Shown here in pieces: positions 14,338 to 20,674 of a DNA stretch of 20,674 bases. Both the position numbers and the translations under genes were made by a program. The notes beneath the pieces were generated by a model. It made no database searches. It saw only the letters and a list, made by a program, of their open reading frames with translations, and was not told where the DNA came from. Source of the DNA: JBOGED01 sp050743625 (lineage in GTDB: Bacteria > Actinomycetota > Nitriliruptoria > Euzebyales > Egibacteraceae). The first letter of the stretch is position 1; each line of letters starts with the position of its first letter. The stretch lies in the NCBI GenBank assembly GCA_050743625.1, contig JBOGED010000448.1, forward strand, positions 1 to 20,674. The letters are read 5' to 3'.

Positions 14338-16957
14338 GGCGTTCGATGGCCGCCGCGCGCACGGCGTCGAGCGCGTCACCAAGCTTGGCGCCCTCACGGC
14401 CACCAGCTTGTGCGATCTCACCCTTGCCGCCCGCGCCGCCCCCGACGAGCCGCGCTCCCGGCGCAAGGATCTCGCGCGCCGCGATGCCTCGATCAGCCAG
14501 GTCCGCGCTTACCGCCGCGACCAGTTGGGCCGTGCCCTCCGGCGTCACGGTACCGAGCACCACGACACCGGTCCGCAACCGGTTGCGGACCTCGAGCGCG
14601 AGGCTCCGCAGCCCCTCGCGGTCGGCGCCGTCGACGGCGGCGGCGACCACACGCGCCTCTCCCACCGCCTCCGCGCCTCGGACCAACCCGTCCGCCGAGG
14701 CCAGCAGCACGTCTGTCCGCGCCTGGGCAAGCGCCTTCTCCGCCGCCCGGAGGCGGTCGAGCAGCTCAGCGACGCGTTCCGCGGCCTCGTCGGTCGGGAC
14801 CTTGAGTAGCTTCGCCACCTGGTCGGCGACGAGCCGCTCGCGTGCGAGGAACGCGAACGCCTCCGGACCGGTCACCGCCTCGATCCGGCGGAGGTTCGCC
14901 GCGATGGAGCCCTCCGAGAGCACCGTGAAGTGGCCGACCTCAGCGCCGTGTTCCACGTGCGTGCCGCCGCACAGCTCCTTGGAGAAATCGCCGATACTCA
15001 CAACCCGCACCCGATCGCCGTACTTCTCCCCGAACAACGCGGTCGCGCCTATGCGGCGAGCCTCCTCTTGGGAGGTCTCGAGGGTGTCGACGTCGGGGTC
15101 CGCGACGATGCGGACGTTGATCACGTCTTCAAGCTCCGCGACCTGGTCGCGCGACACGCCCTCGAAATGGGGGAAATCGAAGCGGAACCGTCCCGCGTCG
15201 ATCGCCGACCCGGCTTGGGTCGCGTGCTCGCCCAGCACGTCTTTCAGCGTCGCGTGCAGGATGTGCGTCGCGGTGTGCCCACGCTTGATCGAGGCACGGC
15301 GGGCGTGGTCGATCTCGGCGTACGCGTCTTGACCCGTGGCCAGCTCTCCCGCGGCGACGCGCCCGTGGTGGACGATGACCCCTTCGACGGGGGTGGTCGT
15401 ATCGGTGACGAGGAACCGGCCGGTCGGGGTGGTGATCAGCCCATGGTCACCGAGCTGCCCACCCTTCTCCGCGTAGAACGGCGTCTGAGGCAAGACGATC
15501 TGGACCTCGTCGCCCTCGCTGGCCCGGTCGACCAGGTCGGCGCCGGCGACGATCGCGGCGAGATGCGTCTCGGCGGCCTCGTCGGTATAGCCGAGGAACT
15601 CGGAAGGGCCAGCCTTGCGGTACGTCTGGATCGGGGTCGTGGCGCCGCCGCGCTTGATCGCCGCCCGGGCTCGTTCGCGCTGCTCGGACATCGCGGCGGC
15701 GAAGGCATCACGGTCCAGGTCGAAGCCCTGCTCGCGAGCGATCTCAAGGGTGAGGTCGATCGGAAAGCCGTAGGTGTCGTGCAGGGTGAAGGCGGTCTCG
15801 CCCTGCAGGGTCGTCGACTTGCGCCGCCGCGCATCCGCGATCGCGGAGTCCAACATCACGAGACCGGTGCGGAGCGTGCGCGAGAACGCCTCCTCCTCGG
15901 CGATCGCCACACGCGTGATGAGCTGGGCCTGCTGGCGCAGCTCCGGCCAAGCGTCGCCGAGCGTGTCGATGACCGTGCTCGTCATCGTGCGCATGATGGG
16001 CCGGTCCGTGCCGAGCTTGCGCACGCTGCGCACCGTCCGGCGGATGAGGCGGCGCAGGATGTAGCCACGCGCCTCGTTCGAGGGGAGCACTCCATCGGCG
16101 ATCAGGAAGCTGGCCGCGCGCGAGTGCTCGGCGATGACTCTGAGAAACACATCCTCACGTCCACCGGACCCGTACGCGACGCCAGTGAGCTCGCTCGCCT
16201 GGTCCAGCATCGGGCGGACGACGTCGATCTCGTAGGCGTTGGGGACGTCCTGGAGCAGCATGGCCATGCGCTCGAGACCCATGCCGGTGTCGACGTTCTG
16301 CTTGGGCAGCTCACCGACGATGTCGCCGGCCGCGTCGCGCTCGAACTGCATGAACACGAGGTTCCAGAACTCCAGGTAGCGCGACTCGTCGACCGCCGGG
16401 CCGCCCTGGAGCCCGTACTCCGGACCGCGGTCGTAGTACAGCTCGCTGCACGGCCCGCAGGGCCCGGGACCGCCCGTGTCCCAGAAGTTGTCCTTCTTGT
16501 CACGCCGGACGATCCGCCCGGCAGGGACGTCGCTCTCGGACAGCCACAGTCGCTCGGCCTCGTCGTCGTCGAGGTAGACCGTCGCCCAGATACGCTCGGG
16601 GTCGAAGCCAAATCCGTGCGGTGGCGGGCTGGTCGACAGCTCCCAGGCCCAGGCGATCGCCTCGCGCTTGAAGTAGTCGCCGAAGCTGAAGTTGCCGAGC
16701 ATCTCGAACAGCGTGAAGTGCCGGGTCGTCTCGCCGACGTTCTCGATATCGAGTGTGCGGACGCACTTCTGGACGCTGGCCGCCCGGGGATGCGGGGGGA
16801 TGGCCTCGCCCTGGAAGTAGGGCTTGAACTGCACCATCCCGGCGACCGTGAGCAGCATCGTCGGGTCGTTGGGAATCAACGAGGACGACGGCCAGATGCG
16901 ATGGTCGCGCTGGCGGAAGAACTCGAGAAAGGTGGAGCGGATATCGCTGGTGCGCAT
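14330..16957 (-). CDS. alaS: Alanyl-tRNA synthetase
   Basis: The 875-residue class II enzyme has all parts. The catalytic core starts MRTSDIRSTFLEFFRQRDH, with PSSSLIPNDPTMLLTVAGMVQFKPYF and the active-site GLERMAMLLQ. A tRNA-binding helical domain follows, then an editing domain with the zinc-binding HTATH (around residue 560) and CGGTHV (around 660) motifs. A C-Ala domain ends with GGGAGGKGEIAQAGG. It attaches alanine to tRNA-Ala and removes mischarged Ser or Gly. The ATG at 16957 has GAGG about 11 bases upstream. It lies 27 bases after the small membrane protein gene and probably shares its transcript. Confidence 0.98.
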   Translation of the reverse strand: MRTSDIRSTFLEFFRQRDHRIWPSSSLIPNDPTMLLTVAGMVQFKPYFQGEAIPPHPRAASVQKCVRTLDIENVGETTRHFTLFEMLGNFSFGDYFKREAIAWAWELSTSPPPHGFGFDPERIWATVYLDDDEAERLWLSESDVPAGRIVRRDKKDNFWDTGGPGPCGPCSELYYDRGPEYGLQGGPAVDESRYLEFWNLVFMQFERDAAGDIVGELPKQNVDTGMGLERMAMLLQDVPNAYEIDVVRPMLDQASELTGVAYGSGGREDVFLRVIAEHSRAASFLIADGVLPSNEARGYILRRLIRRTVRSVRKLGTDRPIMRTMTSTVIDTLGDAWPELRQQAQLITRVAIAEEEAFSRTLRTGLVMLDSAIADARRRKSTTLQGETAFTLHDTYGFPIDLTLEIAREQGFDLDRDAFAAAMSEQRERARAAIKRGGATTPIQTYRKAGPSEFLGYTDEAAETHLAAIVAGADLVDRASEGDEVQIVLPQTPFYAEKGGQLGDHGLITTPTGRFLVTDTTTPVEGVIVHHGRVAAGELATGQDAYAEIDHARRASIKRGHTATHILHATLKDVLGEHATQAGSAIDAGRFRFDFPHFEGVSRDQVAELEDVINVRIVADPDVDTLETSQEEARRIGATALFGEKYGDRVRVVSIGDFSKELCGGTHVEHGAEVGHFTVLSEGSIAANLRRIEAVTGPEAFAFLARERLVADQVAKLLKVPTDEAAERVAELLDRLRAAEKALAQARTDVLLASADGLVRGAEAVGEARVVAAAVDGADREGLRSLALEVRNRLRTGVVVLGTVTPEGTAQLVAAVSADLADRGIAAREILAPGARLVGGGAGGKGEIAQAGGREGAKLGDALDAVRAAAIERLG

Positions 16958-16984
16958 TGCGTAATCGCCTCGTGAGCGGGAGGG

Positions 16985-17263
16985 TTAGGTGGGTCGGCGC
17001 ACGCCGTCAGAGTTCAACTGCGCAGCCTGGGCACTACCGTACGCCGCGCGGAGCTCGGCTTCCCGCTCAGCGGCCGCAGCGCGGCCAGCTTCCACGGCGA
17101 TGGCGATGCGATCGCGCATCCGACTGGCCGTCGCCCCGGTCATGTCTGCCATCCCCTGGCGCGTCAGCCGACGCCGGCCACGCTCGACCTTACGGACCGC
17201 ATAGCCACCCAGCGCCACGCCCGCACCCAGCCCAACCATCGCGAAGAACAAGCGCTTGAACAT
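16985..17263 (-). CDS. Small alaS-linked membrane protein (DUF6167-like)
   Basis: This 92-residue protein has one N-terminal hydrophobic helix (MFKRLFFAMVGLGAGVALGGYAV), then a basic patch (KVERGRRRLTR) and an amphipathic helical tail ending in AEREAELRAAYG. Actinobacteria often carry a similar small single-pass protein just upstream of alaS (DUF6167), and the size, layout and position agree; function is unknown. The ATG at 17263 has GAGG at a spacing of about eight bases. Confidence 0.75.
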   Translation of the reverse strand: MFKRLFFAMVGLGAGVALGGYAVRKVERGRRRLTRQGMADMTGATASRMRDRIAIAVEAGRAAAAEREAELRAAYGSAQAAQLNSDGVRRPT

Positions 17264-17372
17264 CTACAGCCTCACTTCGTGGTCTTGTCCGTGCTCCCTG
17301 GCGGAAGGACGGTCCGCATCGAGAGCGTCACTGCGCCATGCTCGCAAGGCGCGTCCGATCTTGAACGTATCC

Positions 17373-17390
17373 CATAGCCGCCAGGCTATG
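17373..17390 (-). other. Short hairpin between the two small membrane protein genes
   Basis: CATAGCC and GGCTATG form a 7 bp stem around a 4-base loop in the 198-base gap at 17264-17461. The gap holds no tRNA-like structure or convincing open frame. The hairpin may be a weak terminator for the DUF948-like gene. Confidence 0.3.
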
Positions 17391-17461
17391 TAAGCGAGGC
17401 GCAACGCCGCGAGCAGGGATCCCGCGCGATGGATGCGCGAGCGTAATTCCGGAAGGGTGCA

Positions 17462-17902
17462 CTATCCGACTTTTTTGGCCGCCTTGACGGCCACGCGTGT
17501 GCCGGTGACGAATGCGATCGCCTTGATCAACGGGTTCGCGACCGCGGCGTGCACGACGTCGGCGATGCTCGTCGCCTGAGTCGAGATGTGCTGGACGCTA
17601 CCCACAATGGCATCGACTCGCGCAAGCTCGGTGTTCACACCCGAAACAGTCTCGTTCAGACCCGCGAGCATGGGAACGGCCTGGTTGGTCAGCTGGGTGA
17701 CCGTACTGGTCAACTCGCGAACCGTGCCCACCAAGGTGAGCAACAGCGACATCAAGCCCAGCATGGCAGCCCCGAACGACACGGCGGCGACGATAGCGGC
17801 GATGCCGGCGAAACTCGCGTCTTCAACGAGGATCCCGAGTATGACGAACCCGATAATCACCACGATCGCGGCTATGCTTGCAAACAGTACACTCTTTTTC
17901 AT
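17462..17902 (-). CDS. DUF948-like membrane protein
   Basis: The 146-residue protein has two hydrophobic segments (residues ~5-27 and ~32-62). These are followed by a long helical region rich in Thr/Val/Leu heptads (VRELTSTVTQLTNQAVPMLAGLNETVSGVNTELARVDAIVGSVQHISTQATSIADVV) and a C-terminal ANPLIKAIAFVTGTRVAVKAAKK. The helical part and the NPLIK ending match DUF948 proteins found near alaS in actinobacteria; the extra N-terminal membrane segment is less usual. Its role is unknown, and the coiled-coil-like region suggests self-association. The ATG at 17902 has AGAGGTC about seven bases upstream. It is transcribed away from the SIMPL lipoprotein gene, with 153 bases between them. Confidence 0.8.
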   Translation of the reverse strand: MKKSVLFASIAAIVVIIGFVILGILVEDASFAGIAAIVAAVSFGAAMLGLMSLLLTLVGTVRELTSTVTQLTNQAVPMLAGLNETVSGVNTELARVDAIVGSVQHISTQATSIADVVHAAVANPLIKAIAFVTGTRVAVKAAKKVG

Positions 17903-18055
17903 CGATGACCTCTTAGGTGATCTCGCACTAGACGATCAGCCTACCCGCTCCCATTGTCCAAGTGGGCGAAAAATGACATTTCCCTCGTCGGCGGAACCTC
18001 ATGTGGCACTCACACGTCCAAGAGGTAACAACGGTAGCGACCACTGGGTGGGGAA

Positions 18056-18784
18056 ATGCGTCGTCTTTGGATCCTTCCGCTTGCGCTCGCACTGGCGGCC
18101 TGTGGCAGTGATACCCCGAACCTGTCACTTACCACGGGCGTGCCGGCCGGTGAACACGTGAGCCAGGGCATCACCGTCAGTGGCCTCGGGAGAGTGTCGG
18201 GTATGCCCGACGTGCTACGGGTCACCGTCGGCGTGAGCGTCACACGCGACAACGTGCAGGCGGCGCTCGACGCGGCGAACGGAGCGGCAGAGGCCCTTCT
18301 TGGCGCGCTGCGCGAGCAGGGCGTCGCCCCCGCGGACATCCAGACACGCGACTTTTCAGTACAACCCGAGCTCCAGTTCCCGCAAGGGGCTCCGCCGGTG
18401 ATCAGCGGGTACACCGTACGGAACCTCGTCGAGGCGAAGCTGCGAGATATCGGACGGATCGGCGACGTGCTGAACGCCGTGGTTACGGCGGGTGGGGACG
18501 CCGCGCGGGTCGAGGGCGTCGCGTTCGCGCTGGAGGACAACGCCGCGCTCCTCGAGCAAGCCCGCGACGCCGCCTTCGCCCAGGCCCGCGCCAAGGCGGA
18601 GCAGTACGCACGGCTCGCGGACCGGCCGCTCGGCGCGCTGATTAGCGTGTCCGAGGTGACCGCCCCCTCCCCGCCACCGGTGCCATTCGACCAGGCACGG
18701 ACCGAGAGCGCCGCCGCCGTGCCCATCGCGCCCGGCGAGCAAGAGGTCGCGGTCACCGTAACCGCGGTCTGGGCTCTCGCCTGA
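18056..18784 (+). CDS. SIMPL-domain (DUF541) lipoprotein
   Basis: The 242-residue protein begins with a lipoprotein signal peptide (MRRLWILPLALALAAC, lipobox LAAC, acylated Cys16). The rest is a SIMPL domain: ITVSGLGRVSGMPDVLRVTVGVS, the helix VQAALDAANGAAEALLGALREQGV, IQTRDFSVQPEL, ISGYTVRNLVEAKLRDIGRIGDVLNAVV, and AFAQARAKAEQYARLADRPLGALISVSE, ending with VAVTVTAVWAL. SIMPL proteins occur at the envelope of many bacteria; their biochemical role is unsettled. It is the only plus-strand gene here, convergent with aspS, with a bidirectional palindrome between them. The ATG at 18056 follows GGTGGGGA, a close and modest ribosome-binding site. Confidence 0.92.
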   Translation: MRRLWILPLALALAACGSDTPNLSLTTGVPAGEHVSQGITVSGLGRVSGMPDVLRVTVGVSVTRDNVQAALDAANGAAEALLGALREQGVAPADIQTRDFSVQPELQFPQGAPPVISGYTVRNLVEAKLRDIGRIGDVLNAVVTAGGDAARVEGVAFALEDNAALLEQARDAAFAQARAKAEQYARLADRPLGALISVSEVTAPSPPPVPFDQARTESAAAVPIAPGEQEVAVTVTAVWALA

Positions 18785-18789
18785 AGATG

Positions 18790-18829
18790 TGTGCTGGATC
18801 CACGCCATATATGGCGTGGATCCAGCACA
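18790..18829. terminator. Perfect 40 bp palindrome between two convergent genes
   Basis: The sequence is fully self-complementary around 18809/18810, with arms starting TGTGCTGGATCC and an AT-only centre (ATAT). It begins six bases after the lipoprotein stop and ends nine bases before the aspS stop codon, so it can terminate both. No T tract is present. The outer 11 bases of each arm recur in the palindrome at the right end of the window. Confidence 0.75.
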
Positions 18830-18837
18830 GAAGGACC

Positions 18838-20610
18838 TTATCGGCGGAGGATGAGGCCGAGCTCGCTCAGCTGGGACGGGTAGACGGGCGCGGGGGCGCC
18901 CGCGAGAGGATCTCCGCCGCTCTGGGTCTTCGGGAACGCGATCACGTCCCGCAACGACGCGCTACCGGTCATGAGCATGACGATGCGGTCGAGGCCGAGG
19001 CCGATGCCGCCGTGTGGGGGCGCGCCATAGGACAACCCGCGCAGCAGGAAGTCGAAGCGCGACTCGGCCTCCTCGGCGGTGATGCCCAGCAGCTTGAAGA
19101 CGCTTGCCTGCAGGTTTCGGTCGTGGATACGCAGGCTGCCGCTCCCGAGCTCGACGCCGTTTAGCACGACGTCGAACGCGCGCGCGGTGACCGCGCCCGG
19201 GTCCTCCTCCAGGTGGGCGACGAACCGCTCGCTCGGCTGGGTAAAGGGGTGGTGGACGGCGTCCCAGCGACGTTCATCGTCGTTCCACTCGAACATCGGT
19301 GGCTCGACGATCCAGAGAAAGTGTGTCTGGTCGGCTGGCGCGAGGCCTCGTTTTCGGGCCAGGTCGACCCTCACCAAGCCGAGGAGGTCCTGCGCCTTTC
19401 GGGTCTGGTCGGCGGCGAGCAGCAGCGTGTCACCGGGCTCAGCCTCGGCGGCCTTCCGCAAGCCCTCGACCTCGTCGTCGCGCATGAACTTGCGCAAGGG
19501 AGAGCGCAGCTCGCCGTCCGGCTCGACGACGGCCCAGGCCAAGCCACCCTTCCGCCGTCGCGCGAAGTCGACAAGCTCGTCAAGCTCACGCCGGGTGAGC
19601 GGGTTACCTCCGGGTAGGCATAGGCCGAGTACCGAGCCACCTCCGTCAAGCACGCGCTTGAAGACCCCGACCTCGGTCGTGGCGAACACGGCGCCAAGGT
19701 CGACGAGCTCTAGGCCGTACCGCGTGTCGGGCTTGTCGCTGCCGTAACGACGCATCGCCTCGTCGTACGTCATCCGGGGGAACGGCGTCGGCAGCTCAGC
19801 GCCGCGCACCTCTCGCCACAGCGCGACAAAGATCACCTCGACCAGGCCGAACAGGTCCTCCTCGGTGACGAAGCTCGCCTCGAGGTCGAGCTGCGTGAAC
19901 TCTGGCTGGCGGTCCGCTCGGAAGTCCTCGTCACGGAAGCAGCGGGCGATCTGGTAGTAGCGCTCCAGGCCGGCGACCATCAACAGCTGCTTGAAGATCT
20001 GCGGAGACTGGGGCAGCGCGTAGAAGCTCCCCTGACGCAGGCGCGACGGCACAAGGAAGTCGCGCGCCCCCTCAGGCGTCGACTTGGTCAGCACGGGGGT
20101 CTCGACCTCGACGAACCCATGCTCCTCCAGGACCGCGCGCATCACCGAATTGATCCGCGCCCGCGTACGGATCGGTTGGACGGCCTTCGGGCGGCGCAGG
20201 TCGAGGTAGCGGTGCTCCAGCCGGAGCACCTCGTCGGCATCGGTCTCGTCCTCGACCGGGAACGGAGGGGTCGCCGCCGCCGAGAGGATCTCCAGCTCGC
20301 GCGCCGCGACCTCGATGTCGCCGGTGGGTAGCGCGGCGTTCTCATTGCCCTCGGGTCGCCGCCGCACGGTGCCGTGGACCCGCACGACGTACTCGGCCCG
20401 CAGGTCTCCCACGGCCTCGAGCGCCTCCGACGCTGACGGGTCCGCGACCACCTGCACGATTCCCGAGGCATCCCGCAGGTCACAGAACGCCACCCCGCCG
20501 TGATCCCTGCGCCGTGCCACCCATCCCGCGAGCACCACCTCGGTACCCACGTGCTCCTCACGGAGCGTCCCCGCCGCGTGTGTCCGCAGCGAGCCCAGCA
20601 TCGTCACCAT
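18838..20610 (-). CDS. aspS: Aspartyl-tRNA synthetase, probably non-discriminating (Asp/Asn)
   Basis: The 590-residue bacterial-type AspRS has an N-terminal OB anticodon-binding domain (VVLAGWVARRRDHGGVAFCDLRD), class II motif 2 in FRDEDFRADRQPEFTQLDLE, an inserted GAD domain (~300-420), and motif 3 in HGGIGLGLDRIVMLM. H37 in RRRDHGG and G88 in RRRPEGN correspond to the His and Gly described for enzymes that also charge tRNA-Asn with Asp; discriminating enzymes such as that of E. coli have Leu and Lys there. Asn-tRNA would then be made by GatCAB, not visible here. The ATG at 20610 has GAGGACGG upstream; an ATG at 20601 is an alternative. Confidence 0.96.
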   Translation of the reverse strand: MVTMLGSLRTHAAGTLREEHVGTEVVLAGWVARRRDHGGVAFCDLRDASGIVQVVADPSASEALEAVGDLRAEYVVRVHGTVRRRPEGNENAALPTGDIEVAARELEILSAAATPPFPVEDETDADEVLRLEHRYLDLRRPKAVQPIRTRARINSVMRAVLEEHGFVEVETPVLTKSTPEGARDFLVPSRLRQGSFYALPQSPQIFKQLLMVAGLERYYQIARCFRDEDFRADRQPEFTQLDLEASFVTEEDLFGLVEVIFVALWREVRGAELPTPFPRMTYDEAMRRYGSDKPDTRYGLELVDLGAVFATTEVGVFKRVLDGGGSVLGLCLPGGNPLTRRELDELVDFARRRKGGLAWAVVEPDGELRSPLRKFMRDDEVEGLRKAAEAEPGDTLLLAADQTRKAQDLLGLVRVDLARKRGLAPADQTHFLWIVEPPMFEWNDDERRWDAVHHPFTQPSERFVAHLEEDPGAVTARAFDVVLNGVELGSGSLRIHDRNLQASVFKLLGITAEEAESRFDFLLRGLSYGAPPHGGIGLGLDRIVMLMTGSASLRDVIAFPKTQSGGDPLAGAPAPVYPSQLSELGLILRR

Positions 20611-20636
20611 GGTGCGTCCGTCCTCGGATCTGTTGT

Positions 20637-20674
20637 GTGCTGGATCCCGGCGGTATATCGCCGGGATCCAGCAC
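20637..20674. terminator. 38 bp palindrome upstream of aspS, at the window end
   Basis: The arms GTGCTGGATCC...GGATCCAGCAC are the same as in the palindrome at 18790, but the inner part differs (CGGCGG/TCGCCG around TATA) and keeps its pairing apart from one G-T pair. It probably terminates whatever gene lies upstream of aspS. The window stops at the last base of this palindrome. Confidence 0.65.

Noticed and set aside
14930..16975. 681-codon plus-strand open frame antisense to alaS
   Set aside because: It is a mirror of a GC-rich gene: arginine/aspartate-rich composition with no domain, and alaS on the other strand is certain.
17264..17461. Possible tRNA or small RNA gene in the gap upstream of the alaS-linked gene
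   Set aside because: There is one short 7 bp hairpin and no cloverleaf or conserved T-loop sequence.

Overview
The window is a 20.7 kb piece of a GC-rich bacterial chromosome. Almost every gene reads leftward on the minus strand. The core order, read in the direction of transcription, is alaS - ruvX - mltG - aroE - (insert) - aroC - aroK - aroB - aroQ - M24 peptidase - efp - nusB, with aspS upstream on the same strand. This order, together with a small alaS-linked membrane protein and a DUF948-like protein, points to Actinomycetota, possibly a deep-branching lineage; the class cannot be fixed from this stretch.

Layout from right to left. Positions 20674-18838 hold aspS, bounded by two closely related ~40 bp palindromes. 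Positions 18784-18056 hold a SIMPL-domain lipoprotein, the only convincing plus-strand gene. Positions 17902-16985 hold two small membrane proteins. Positions 16957-12873 hold alaS, ruvX and mltG, which are tightly packed. A third 40 bp hairpin separates mltG from aroE (12764-11946). The aro cluster is then interrupted by a ~3 kb TIR - transmembrane - 14-blade WD40 gene (11936-8923) carrying one frameshift. Positions 8922-8611 hold a non-coding block with a perfect 36 bp palindrome, a good promoter and leader hairpins. This drives an excisionase/BldC-type HTH gene (8610-8407) and then aroC-aroK-aroB-aroQ-peptidase-efp-nusB (8372-3010), mostly joined by 4 bp ATGA/GTGA overlaps. The left end (2911-83) is a decayed accessory locus: a truncated cNMP-binding (Crp-type) start fused by an apparent deletion to an ATPase/HEAT-like gene with two frameshifts, followed by a partner gene split by an amber stop.

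The core genes supply late shikimate-pathway enzymes (AroB, AroQ, AroE, AroK, AroC), two tRNA synthetases, EF-P, NusB, Holliday junction/rRNA processing (RuvX) and cell-wall (MltG) functions, and all of them read open. All coding lesions I found fall in the two accessory blocks, which look like conflict or signalling systems that have been or are being lost. The less expected signals are the family of U-tract-free ~40 bp palindromes with TGTG...CACA ends at transcription-unit boundaries (one coincides with the end of the window), two alternative pairings that cover the aroC ribosome-binding site, and an AspRS with the residue signature of the non-discriminating type.
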